64,000 nucleotides of DNA from Paulinella micropora (taxonomy: Eukaryota > Cercozoa > Imbricatea > Euglyphida). Position numbers and translations under genes: made by a program. The stretch lies in NCBI GenBank assembly GCA_009731375.1, contig BJOX01000084.1:98891-162890 (forward strand), in the 5' to 3' direction. Below are positions 19,956 to 35,400 of the stretch, piece by piece (position 1 is the stretch's first letter; each line of letters starts with the position of its first letter). Under the pieces are notes generated by a model that made no database searches, had not been told where the DNA came from, and saw only the letters and a list, made by a program, of their open reading frames with translations.

Positions 19956-21789
19956 CTAGAAGATGCTCGCCCACCTGTTGGTGTGGCGAAGAGGCAGCCT
20001 GTTCTTGGCTCCATAGGACATTTTATACTGATTCATTCCGTCGTTCATTCCGTCGTTGTTGTTATTGTTGTTATTGTTGTTCATTCCGTCGTTGTTGTTA
20101 TTGTTGTTCATTCCGTCGTTGTTGTTATTGTTATTGTTGTTCATTCCGTCGTTGTTATTGTTGTTTCCCATATCGTCATTCATGTCGTCATCTCCCATAT
20201 CATCATCATTCATGTCATCCATATCATCATCATTCATATCGTCATCCATGTCGTCGTCATTCATATCGCCCGTGTCGTCCTCGTCGTCATTCATATCGCC
20301 CGTGTCGTCCTCGTCGTCACGATTAACATCATTTTCCTCCCAGTCCGCCTGCGACTCGCGAGCCTGTTCCTCCTCGGCCAGGCCATCCTCTTCTTGCTGA
20401 TCTTCTTGAGAGCGAGCTTGGTCTTCTGCAGCCGTCGCATCGTCTGAGAGACAACACAGCGATAACAACAACAGTAGTAGTTCCACGCCACATTGACGTT
20501 CTCCCTCTCTTGTTCTTTTTCTTCTCGGCCCACTCTTTTCCCTCTCCTTGCTCTTTTTCATCGTTGCCCTCTTCACCCTACTCTCCATTTCTCCCTATGT
20601 TCTACCTTTGCTTTCTTCCGCTTCCGTCTCTGGCTGCCACCATGTACGCCCCGATTCGCCCTCGTCGTCGGCTTCGGTTTCCTCAGCCTGCGCGGCGGCC
20701 TTCGTGGTGGTTGTCGGCTGCTCCGTGGTAGTCACGGTGGTGGGTGCTTCCTCAGACTGCGCAGGCATCTGCGTGGAGGTCGTTGCTCGCTCAACATCGC
20801 TGGCCTGGGCTTCCTCGGACTGCGTGGCGGGCTGCTGCGTGGAGGTGGTTGCTTGCTCAACATCGCTGGCCTGGGCTTCCTCTGACTGCGTGGCGGGCTG
20901 CTGCGTGGAGGTCGTTGCTTGCTCAACATCGCTGGCCTGGGCTTCCTCTGACTGCGTGGCGGGCTGCTGCGTGGAGGTCGTTGCTTGCTCAACATCGCTG
21001 GCCTGGGCTTCCTCTGACTGCGTGGCGGGCTGCTGCGTGGAGGTCGTTGCTTGCTCAACATCGCTGGCCTGGGCTTCCTCTGACTGCGTGGCGGGCTGCT
21101 GCGTGGAGGTCGTTGCTTGCTCAACATCGCTGGCCTGGGCTTCCTCTGACTGCGTGGCGGGCTGCTGCGTGGAGGTCGTTGCTTGCTCAACATCGCTGGC
21201 CTGGGCTTCCTCTGACTGCGTGGCGGGCTGCTGCGTGGAGGTCGTTGCTTGCTCAACATCGCTGGCCTGGGCTTCCTCTGACTGCGTGACGGGCTGCTGC
21301 GTGGAGGCTGTTGCCGGCAGCTGCGTCGAGGTGATTGCTTGCTCAGTTGCTTGCTCAGCACCGTCCGCTTCCGCCTCAGTTTCCGCGCTAGATGTGGAAT
21401 CCGGCTTTGCTGTCGACGACCTGCGCTGTTTCGTGGACCCACTCTCTTCGGCTGTTTTAGTAGTTGTGGTTGGCTCCTCAGTGGTGGTGGTAGGTGGCTC
21501 TGTCGTGGTAGTAGTAGTAGTTTCCGCGCTAGATGTGGAATCCGGCTTTGCTGTCGACGACCTGCGCTGTTTCGTGGACCCACTGTCGTCGGCTTTTTTA
21601 GCAGTTGTGCTTGGCTCCTCAGTGGTGGTGGTAGGTGGCTCTGTCGTGGTAGTAGTAGTAGTAGTAGTAGTAGTAGGAGTAGTAGTAGTTGTGGTAGTGG
21701 TTGGCTCCCCTGTTGTGGCCACCTTGCCATTTTTGCAACCTGAGGCAACACACAGGACGGCGCACACAAAGTGAATTTACTTGTTTGCA

Positions 21790-21835
<46 letters not shown>

Positions 21836-23185
21836 CAATAGGACCCGGCCCGATAACGCAGTCAGTTGATTGTGAAAAGTGATCATGTATTTGGGAATGA
21901 TACATCCACGGACAATCCTGAAACCATTGTGCTGGCCATGAATGCAAAAAATTGACTGGATAACACAACGGGCTATTAATGTCAATGGAGACACAATCCT
22001 ATTCGGGTCGGGGGTCCTATAGTCTAATTTTTGCTACTTTTTCCCGAGATGGAAATAATTGAATTTCAGATCGTCTACCTTGGTCGGAGATCGCGGTCAT
22101 GAGATGGTCGTTACCGACGTCGTTTATTGCTGCGATCGAATCCTGCCCAACAAAAAAGCAACCTAGTATGATGATATAAAACGGCTTTGCGACGCAGGTT
22201 CACAAGCATATCTTGCAAAACGTCGCCGGATGCAAGAGCATGCACCAAGCAAGGTGGCTCAGACTGCCTCAAAACCCCCCCCCCCCCCCCCCCCCNNNNN
22301 NNNNNCAACCGGTATAGCGGAGTTATTAAAGATCTTTTATGGACGTGCATAATCTTCCCCAGCATACCACCTCATAATTATTGTTGGTTTTGAGACTGGT
22401 TGCTTGTGATTTCTGTCTTGCGGACCGAGTAAAGGGGAGAAAGTGCCATCCAAAAGCCATCATTCACCTACCAACAGCACAGGTCCAATATTTGCAAGTA
22501 GATAGGCTTCAAGCAAAGGTAGCCGCTACAAGGAGAAAACTGTAGGCAAGCGAGACACTGCGGCAGGTGAGGCTTTTGAGTGAGGTGCAGCAAGCACAAG
22601 CTTTCATGTGCACAGGAGGCGCTCTCACTCAGCAATTCACACCTGAACATTGGCGTAGAGGGTCATGGACTGAAAATACGGGCAGGTGCCGGACGGGCAG
22701 GTGTCGAAGCGGACGGTGCGCGTCGTGCCCAGCTGCCAACTGCCCCCGCACGGGCAGTTCTGGTTGAGGAAGTACAACACGTTGCCGCAAGTCTGATCCG
22801 GCCAGACGTAGGTGCGAGAATATGGGTAGCTCGAGGACAACCAGACCTAAGCGAGAGAGCACGCAAGAGGTGGTTCCTGCAGTATTCTCACTGTACGGCT
22901 GCGCAATCTCGCCTGTCATTGACCAATTTCCAGCTTATCAAACAAGACCAGAACGAGTTCTAAGGGATGGCTCAACCAAGAAAAAGAGAGAGAGAGAGAG
23001 AGAGGGGGGGGGGGGGGGGTTTTGGGGGGGGNNNNNNNNNNNNNNNNNNNNNNNNNNNNNNNNNNNNNNNNNNNNNNNNNNNNNNNNNNNNNNNNNNNNN
23101 NNNNNNNNNNNNNNNNNNNNNNNNNNNNNNNNNNNNNNNNNNNNNNNNNNNNNNNNNNNNNNNNNNNNNNNNNNGGGGGGCAAAA

Positions 23186-23252
<67 letters not shown>

Positions 23253-24015
23253 TTAGAGTGAACAGACAAGACCACGCAAATCATCAGAGAGCATCAGAGA
23301 CAGTAATGTGATCGCAACAAAGTAATCTTGGACAACCGATGGACAAATACGGAGTTGGCTTAGATATAGGGAAAGGTAGGTGTGGCACAAACCCATGGAA
23401 TTGGAGTACTCCCGCGTGACGGACTTGTACATGCTGCCTTTTGTGACGTACGAATGCGAGGACTCGTTGAACTCGTATATTGTCCGCATGTTCTGCGTCT
23501 GATCATTCCAGCAAGCGCAGTGCATTGCCATGCATGTTGCACAGAAGTTGAAAGCACAGGTAAAGTCGGAATATGTACTCGCTCTCTCCTGGCTTGTTGC
23601 AAAGTTGTTTGCGTCAATGTGTCAAGTGAGTGCACTTTGTTCATAGATGTTCTTCTCATATATATATAATATATATATACATATATATATATATATGCAA
23701 CACAATTTCTTGGGAGATAATCATACAAAGACATGCTTGCTGGTTAAATCTTGAATGGAAAGTAAGATGACATGATAATGATTCCAAGAGTGGCTCGATT
23801 GCGCAGTAAGAGAATGTCCGCAAGGGTACCATATAGCAGTGTTGAGCGCTGCAGTCTCCCTTTTCGCTCCATACACCACAGATCTCTTTGCTCGAAACTG
23901 GAGAACACACAACATAAGGGTGAACGCCTCGTACGTCACTGCATGATCCTCTTATATGCTTGAAACTGTACTTCCAAATGAGAATAGTAATAGTAATATA
24001 GTAGTAGTAGTGGTT

Positions 24016-24104
<89 letters not shown>

Positions 24105-24976
24105 TGTAGGAGTGCTCATCGACGTGTAGATTAAGTTTTGAAAGTGAACATGAAAACAAGTAAATGCAAACAAAAGGAAAGGAAAACATTTTTGCTATGA
24201 ACGCCAGTATTCCCCGTCACTGCAAAGGAGTGCTGAATTCAAATGTTAAAACACTATCACTAAAATACCGTCCAAAAATGGTTTTATCCTCATTCTTAGA
24301 GCTTAAAAAATATGTGAAGCCAATTTAAAACCTCCAAACTCAGCAAGGAAAGGGAAAGAGTCTCCAAGTTCGATGTCGATGTTCGTAAATGATCTCTGCT
24401 TTCTGTAGCATATTTACCTGTTTTAATCCTGGGATGTAAGAAGAGGACGATGGCATGTACGCACACCCTCAACAGGGCATCTAAAGTTGTTCCTCTCGTT
24501 ATTCTTTTTTCCTTCTCATCCTCCTCTTTCTTTGTCTTCCATGATGTTGAAGGTACTTTAAGTCTCACTATTCCATACATAGACGTCTTGTGAAGCTCTG
24601 GATTGTTTTACATAGTCACCTGTGGCCCGTATATGAGGACATGACGACAACATGAAAAAGATATGAAGTATGAAGCGTAAGCACAAGGAAAAGAAAATAT
24701 AAAATAATACTAAATGTTCATTTCTTATGCTCCCAGCAAACCCAAAAAGAGAGGTATATCAACAAATTCAAACAGAACAAAAGCACAGGTACATACAAAC
24801 AGAAAGCGGGAGTACGTTGCCGAGTTGTCACCAAAGTCAGCAACTGCATTTTCTGAAGAGGACGAGGAGAAGCATGATGGGTATGATAAGTGCTGACCTG
24901 AAGAGCCAGCATAGACAAAGATGGCTCCCCACAAAATGGCGCTCAGCATTGACATGGCTTCCTTCCTCAACACCAC
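19956..24976 (-). CDS. Secreted Cys-rich, mucin-like protein (multi-exon)
   Basis: Probable extracellular or cell-surface glycoprotein of unknown function. Candidate exon 1 near 24976-24800 starts with a signal-peptide-like segment (LSAILWGAIFVYAGSSG). Cys-rich exons follow near 23900-23800, 23530-23392 (CATCMAMHCACW) and 22846-22643 (C-x-C and CPSGTC motifs; clean AG and GT, phase 0). Exon 21739-20606 is Thr/Pro-rich and carries eight 66-bp repeats. It joins in phase 1 to terminal exon 20443-19956, which is acidic and then Asp/Asn/Met-rich, ending with a basic NRLPLRHTNRW tail. The last two exons are well supported. Linking the upstream ones to the same gene is inference, and one exon between 22643 and 21739 is missing because the phases do not match. 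Confidence 0.6.
19985..20330 (-). repeat. Asp/Asn/Met-rich coding repeats
   Basis: Short DNA repeats code for DDDMND and NNNNNDGM units at the C-terminal end of the mucin-like protein; frame preserved throughout. Confidence 0.85.
20600..21330 (-). repeat. 66-bp coding minisatellite (22-residue repeat)
   Basis: Eight units spaced exactly 66 bp (landmarks near 20800, 20866, 20932, 20998, 21064, 21130, 21196, 21262) encode DVEQATTSTQQPATQSEEAQ plus two residues. Most units are identical at the DNA level, which suggests recent expansion or homogenisation. Thr/Ser density suggests O-glycosylation. Confidence 0.92.
21385..21690 (-). repeat. 141-bp coding duplication in the Thr-rich region
   Basis: Two copies of a unit of about 47 residues containing GSTKQRRSSTAKPDSTSSAE and TEPPTTTTEEP, differing at a few codons. 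Confidence 0.85.
21792..21826. repeat. (GA)n microsatellite
   Basis: GA tract in the intron upstream of exon 21739-20606. The interval 21830-22640 holds no exon I can place with confidence, plus a poly-C / 10-N gap at 22296-22305. Confidence 0.9.
22643..22846 (-). other. Cys-rich exon of the secreted protein
   Basis: 204-nt phase-0 exon with consensus AG acceptor and GT donor. It encodes six Cys, including CPCGG and CPSGTC, and aromatic-rich sequence (SSSYPYSRTYVWPDQTCG). No known family recognised. Confidence 0.65.
23032..23174. other. Assembly gap (143 N) between poly-G runs
   Basis: Gap bordered by poly-G on both sides, with about 60 G to the right; probably a sequencing dropout. Confidence 0.95.
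24000..24105. repeat. (GTA)n microsatellite
   Basis: Pure GTA trinucleotide tract in an intron of the secreted-protein gene. The stretch 24110-24790 has no exon I can support. Confidence 0.95.
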
Positions 24977-25236
24977 ACGACCGTATTTTCTGTAACGGGA
25001 ATTGCCAAAAAATCGACAAATTCAAAATTTGAAATTTGCAAAAAAAAATTCGTTGAACATAATATTTTTATCTTTCTTACATGATGGAGGTTGAAGAGAG
25101 GTTTCGTACGCCAACGCGTACGCCAACGCGTACGCCAACAAAGGCTCCAATTCAAAGGGTCCAGGAGGAACCTCGAAGACTTGTCTGTACATTTCGGCTA
25201 GTGGTAAACTAATTTCAGGAACGCTCCTACATACAC

Positions 25237-25309
<73 letters not shown>

Positions 25310-25401
25310 NNNNNNNNNNNNNNNNNNNNNNNNNNNNNNNNNNNNNNNNNNNNNNNNNNNNNNNNNNNNNNNNNNNNNNNNNNNNNNNNNNNNNNNNNNN
25401 N
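25310..25401. other. Assembly gap (92 N) between poly-C runs
   Basis: Gap between long poly-C tracts, in the interval separating the divergent genes at 24976 (minus) and 25453 (plus). It may hide their shared upstream region. Confidence 0.95.
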
Positions 25402-25452
25402 CCCCCCCCCCCCCCCCCCACACACACACACAGACTGAATGAAGACCTTCGT

Positions 25453-30710
<5,258 letters not shown>

Positions 30711-31080
30711 TTTGTGAAATCCAAATACTACGGACATTCAAATGGCAAACTATCCAACTTTGAACTCATCTCTGCGTAAGTGTTTGTGCTATTGGAATGC
30801 CGAAGCCATCGTTGAAAGCTCAGAACACAAGAGCTTTCCAACGGTGTGCTCTGCATTTTTGTATCTCAAATCATCTATTGATCGAGATCACTGAATGTAC
30901 TTAGTTAAGTTTTTGAAATTGACGTTGTCTTCAGTAATATGCATCTTAATACAGTCTGGACTGTAACAATGATAATATCGACCGTGAGTCGCCTCATATG
31001 CAGCTACATCTGTTGATTTCAACAAAAGCAGGACCTTAAACTGTGACTGCCTTTTATATAATATATATATACATATATAT
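30711..31080. other. Unassigned 3' flank with one palindromic repeat
   Basis: No gene seen. Holds a member of the TTTGAAAGCTC palindrome family at 30810-30843 and a short AT tract near 31060. Confidence 0.5.
30810..30843. repeat. Palindromic repeat, TTTGAAAGCTC family (copy 1)
   Basis: Arms CGTTGAAAGCTC and GAGCTTTCCAACG with a short loop. Flank GCCATCG is shared with the copy at 37918. Confidence 0.7.
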
Positions 31081-31246
31081 ATTTATTATTATTATTATTA
31101 TTATTATTGTTATTATTATTATTGTTATTTCCTAGAGTAATGTTCTATGCCGTCACTTCCTTTATTCCACCGATTGGTGTGGAGACTTTCCTTATGGAAT
31201 GGAGGACTGGATGCACATGGCCTTTTGGCTCAGCAATTGGCAGGAG

Positions 31247-31542
31247 NNNNNNNNNNNNNNNNNNNNNNNNNNNNNNNNNNNNNNNNNNNNNNNNNNNNNN
31301 NNNNNNNNNNNNNNNNNNNNNNNNNNNNNNNNNNNNNNNNNNNNNNNNNNNNNNNNNNNNNNNNNNNNNNNNNNNNNNNNNNNNNNNNNNNNNNNNNNNN
31401 NNNNNNNNNNNNNNNNNNNNNNNNNNNNNNNNNNNNNNNNNNNNNNNNNNNNNNNNNNNNNNNNNNNNNNNNNNNNNNNNNNNNNNNNNNNNNNNNNNNN
31501 NNNNNNNNNNNNNNNNNNNNNNNNNNNNNNNNNNNNNNNNNN
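31247..31542. other. Assembly gap (296 N)
   Basis: Hides the 5' part of the first SINE copy. Confidence 0.95.
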
Positions 31543-31716
31543 GAACATACCGGTCCGTCTGGAAATGTTGGAACTGCCCTTGCGGGGGTGTCATTACAGC
31601 CTATCGTCAATTCTTCGTACTCCCCTCACGGGTGAGACGATGGAGGTGCATGTGCAGATTTGCATTAGCCATTGACAGAGAAGCACTATTATTATTATTA
31701 TTATTATTATTATTAT
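31543..31716 (+). mobile_element. tRNA-derived SINE, copy 1 (5' end in gap)
   Basis: Body identical in order to copy 2 (GAACATACCGGTCCGTCTGG, GGGGGTGTCATTA, CTCCCCTCACGGGTGAGACG, GCATTAGCCATTGACAGAG) with a few substitutions; ends in an (ATT)n tail. Confidence 0.8.
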
Positions 31717-31965
31717 GGACACCGTGATAGCCCAGTGGTCAAGTTCTACCATCTGGGCCCTGTCGCCAGTTCGATTCCCGTCGGTGCCACCAGTATTTTC
31801 ATTGAACATACCGGTCCGTCTGGAAGTGTTGGAACTGCCCTTGCGGGGGTGTCATTAGAGCCTATCGTCAATTCTTCGTACTCCCCTCACGGGTGAGACG
31901 ATGGAGGCGCATGTGCAGATTTGCATCAGCCATTGACAGAGAAGCACTATTATTATTATTATTGT
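31717..31965 (+). mobile_element. tRNA-derived SINE, copy 2 (complete)
   Basis: Starts directly after the ATT tail of copy 1. The tRNA-like head has box A TAGCCCAGTGG (31728-31738) and box B AGTTCGATTCC (31768-31778), spaced as in an internal Pol III promoter, and ends GGTGCCACCA. A tRNA-unrelated body and an (ATT)n tail follow. No ORF. The source tRNA is not assigned. Confidence 0.82.
31728..31778 (+). promoter_or_regulatory. Pol III box A and box B of the SINE head
   Basis: TAGCCCAGTGG fits the TRGYNNARNGG box A consensus; AGTTCGATTCC fits GGTTCGANNCC with one mismatch. Confidence 0.7.
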
Positions 31966-31984
31966 GTTATTACGTAAGCGGCCG

Positions 31985-32690
31985 CTGTTTTAAATTAGTA
32001 GAATACTTGTCACTCGTAGAGCTGCGGCCGGGACTGAGTGGGAACTTCAGCAGAAGGGATAATAGGCCGTTGAAAATGGAAGAGGTATCAAAAGAGATGA
32101 TATTAATACAAAAAGAGACTGAGTCGGAAACATGAAGTGTAAAAAAAAATCCGTGGCACGAAGTTATTAACTCAAAGTTGCGATATTAATACTATATTAT
32201 ATAACAATTAGTACGGTGATCATTTTGATCAATATTAATATTGGCCGCGGATTCAAGTTAGTAAAAGTTAATGTCACCTCATGATGGAGTCAATTGCGGG
32301 CCAGTCGGCGGCGGACGCCGGCGGTGATCATGACATTTATTAATAAAACTGCACCGCTAATGAGTCTACCATGGAATCACCATATGCAGTTGAAAATGAC
32401 TAGTTGAGTTTACTAATACTTGAAAAAAATGAATATTACAATAACATTTGAAGTTTTTTCTTTTCTTTTTACGCTTCACTTTGTCTTCCGCTTTTGTATC
32501 TCTTTGATACCACTTCCATTCTATCTCTTCTGCTTCCCACTCAGGCTCTACGAGTGGCAAGTATTTTATTAAAACAGTGTCAAGTTTGCGTAACATAATG
32601 TTAATACTAACTTGAAATTGATAGTAAGATTAGCTTGACTATCATTGAGTGGCAAGTATTTCATCAAAACGGTGCTTGCGTAAAAATTAT
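31985..32690. repeat. Diverged inverted repeat element
   Basis: The left arm (31985-32150; AATACTTGTCACTCGTAGAG, GAGTGGGAA, GGTATCAAAAGAGAT) is repeated in reverse complement at about 32440-32590. A short third fragment (GAGTGGCAAGTATTTCATCA) lies at 32646. The centre is AT-rich with a GC-rich patch. Possibly a foldback transposon relic. Confidence 0.6.
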
Positions 32691-32954
32691 AGTCACAAGT
32701 CTGGTCATTTGACTCTTGAATCAAGTACTATCATGAGTACAGTTTGCATGGTTGTATCAAGCTGAGCAGACTCACAGCTCAGCTGTATTATATGTCACTC
32801 GGAAAGCCGCGAGACCGCAGCGCAATTTGCAGGCCTCAAAAAGTAAAAAGAAAACAAAACAAAACAAAACAAAAAAGAAACAAACAAACAAACAAACGAA
32901 AACACTAAGATAATGCGGATGACAACGTGGCCCGGCGTGTGGCCTCTATCAATA

Positions 32955-33328
32955 TCACAAGAAATGTGTGGTGAGCAGCAGGACGGCACCGGCTACTGCC
33001 AGTAGCAGAGGTGGCCTTCTGGCGATCTCACTTGCTCCACTGCAATCAACGTCACAGCCGGCAGGCTTGCCTGTGTTGCACAGGTTTTGCTGGCGCTGCC
33101 AGCAAGCTGCCGACACCACTACCGGGGGGCACGCGTCGCTGCACATACGCAAGCAGCAAAGAGTTCAACTGATTCTTTTGTGTCCCCAACCCCTGTGAAG
33201 TGGTTCGTTTGAAAGCTCTTGATCTGTGAAGTGGTTGGTTTGAAAGCTCTTGATAAGAGCTTTCAAAGGAATAATAACACAAGCAACAACAATCAGTATA
33301 AACTGAGAACGAACCACTTGAATTCATG

Positions 33329-33387
<59 letters not shown>

Positions 33388-33549
33388 AACCTGGTGCAGG
33401 ATTTGGTGAGTGCGGCGTTGGCTGGGTTGGAGCATGTGATGTGGCATTTCCAGTAATCGCAAGTGAAACTATCCGAGGAGTTAGCATTCTGGGGACAGCG
33501 TTGCGCCTTGGCCTGATCGAATAAGAAACCTTCCCCCGCGGACTCGCAT
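32955..33549 (-). CDS. Cys-rich GPI-anchored surface protein, last two exons
   Basis: Exon 33549-33391 encodes a Cys-rich segment (CDYWKCHITCSNPANAALTK). It splices in phase 2 to exon 33138-32955, with further Cys (CSDAC-type, CNTGKPAGCDVDC), then small residues and a terminal hydrophobic run ending LLLAVAGAVLLLTTHFL-stop. A small-residue cleavage region plus an uncharged hydrophobic C-terminus is the usual GPI-attachment signal. The intron is a GA tract. Upstream exons are not resolved: candidates near 34564-34440 and 34625-34575 do not join in frame. It is not obviously homologous to the secreted protein at 20-25 kb. Function unknown. Confidence 0.62.
33195..33267. repeat. Palindromic repeat, TTTGAAAGCTC family (copy 2) with a 31-bp tandem
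   Basis: TGTGAAGTGGTT-GTTTGAAAGC occurs twice in a row. The second copy continues into a perfect hairpin, TTTGAAAGCTCTT (33239-33251) with AAGAGCTTTCAAA (33255-33267). Confidence 0.8.
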
Positions 33550-33587
33550 CTGTGGAAAAGGAAGGAAAGGAAGGAAGGAAGGAAGGA

Positions 33588-33656
<69 letters not shown>

Positions 33657-33795
33657 GAGAGAGAGAGAGAAGAGAAAGAAAGAGAAAGAAAGAGAAAGAA
33701 AGAGAAAGAAAGAAAGAAAGAAAGGAAGAAAGGAAGGAAGGAAGGAAGGAAGAGGAAGGAAAGAAGGAAGGAAAGAAGGAAGGAAGGAAGAAAGG

Positions 33796-33831
<36 letters not shown>

Positions 33832-33877
33832 AAGAGAAAGAAAGAAACAAACAAACAAACAAACAAACAAAGAAACA

Positions 33878-33957
<80 letters not shown>

Positions 33958-33960
33958 ACA
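33550..33960. repeat. (GAAA)/(GA)/(GGAA) microsatellite block
   Basis: Purine tracts with a CAAA patch at 33845-33870, in the intron upstream of exon 33549-33391. Open frames over it are artefacts. Confidence 0.95.
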
Positions 33961-34139
33961 TAAATATAGCAGAGATGAGAGTCAAACTAGTCATCTGAGG
34001 CAGATATTATCCTACTACAGTCGACACATACAACAAACGCACTGAGCACAGGTACATCGTTGAAGCCCTTGCATGATAAAAACAAGCATTCAAATGGTGC
34101 GTTAGGCATTACAAGTTGTCATATTCCAAGTATTGACTA

Positions 34140-34415
34140 CACAAACAAAGATGAACAATTAAACAAGTAAACAAGTAAACGAGTAAACGAGTAAACGAGT
34201 AAACAAATAAACAAACAAAACAAACAAACAAACAAACAAACAAACACTCCATCCAGTACTTAATTAATAAATTAAAAGGAGAACAAACAAACAGCAAACA
34301 AACAAACAAACAAACAAAACAAACAAACACACAAAAAACAAAACAAAACAAAACAAAACAAACCAAAACAAACAAACAAACAAACAAACAAACAAACAAA
34401 CAAACAAACAAATAG
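34140..34415. repeat. (CAAA)n microsatellite block
   Basis: Two CAAA/ACAAA arrays with a short unique insert near 34245-34290. Confidence 0.92.
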
Positions 34416-34579
34416 GCAAGCAAGCAACACTTTTTCAGAAGAAAGAGAACAGACTGTTGAATGCCTCCTTGTTCCGTTTGCGTGCAGTTTGAGTCGTAAA
34501 TGACAGCCGCTTGTACAACCGCTGCTTGCAGCAAGAATTGTAGCAGTGGGTTCAGCACTTGCATGGATTTCTAATCAAG

Positions 34580-35400
34580 AGCCTTACCTACATGCAAAGA
34601 TAATGCAGTTCTGACAAGTGCAAGGTTTGGTGAAAGAAGCAGATTCACCCTCATGTTTGATTCCCACTGAATCTACTGTTCTGAAAACATCGCCTCGACC
34701 CAAGCTTAACATCCATTTTCTGAAAAACAGGAGCTGGTCTGCATCCACACAGGCACAAACGGACGAAGAAACACTGAAAGGCTTCCGGTTTTCCAGCTGG
34801 TTTTGCGGTCATGAAGTGGCACATCCCAGAGCCACCTGAGCCAGTACACAGATAAACCGGTATTGCGTGGATTTTGGCTGCTGCTTGTTGGTCCGGCTAT
34901 GCCGCCTAGTGATCGGCCGAATAATCCTTCAGTTGCAGAGCTTTGCAGACTCCTTGTTGTTTGTCCTTTTCTCTGCGTTCTCTGTCCTCCCTCACCCCTC
35001 CCCTCGCCGCCGATTATATAGAGAAATAATTGTACAATTAAAACTGATAACAGCTATTGTCTAAGCAAGTCGCTGGCCGAGCCAGTGACCAGTGTCTGGT
35101 TATTAACATTTTCTTTCTAGTCCCCTGATCTACCTCGTAGATGATGCAGTGAACCATCGCTCGAAATCTTATCTGCTTATCTATAAGCTTCTATTTAGGA
35201 AAAGATCTTAGCAATCTATAGATAATGACCATAATAGAACTCTAATGCTCTTCGCCTCATCCAGCTGTCCTCCCGAAAGTCCCTCCATCATGAAGCATTA
35301 CTTCTGCTATCTATCCATCTGTCTGTCTGTCTGTCTGTCTGCCTGCCTGTCTGTCTGTCTGTCGCCTGCCTGTCTGTCTGCCTGTCTGTTGTCTGTCTGT
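34580..35400. other. Unassigned stretch with possible Cys-rich exon traces
   Basis: The minus strand near 34625-34575 reads TKPCTCQNCIIFAC before a GTAAGG donor, and near 34840-34700 reads a Cys-containing frame. Neither joins in frame to the GPI gene. A CTGT array lies at 35320-35410. Confidence 0.3.

Noticed and set aside
20600-21330. CRISPR-like spacing of the 66-bp repeats
   Set aside because: The repeats are contiguous, in-frame coding units with no spacers, in a eukaryotic gene.
31717-31790. Functional tRNA gene
   Set aside because: The tRNA-like part is fused to a repeated SINE body with an ATT tail, and the stems pair imperfectly.
34109-34564. Cys/Val/Phe-rich minus-strand frame as a membrane protein
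   Set aside because: Mostly translation of CAAA repeats; only about 40 residues at the start are unique and they do not splice in frame to neighbours.
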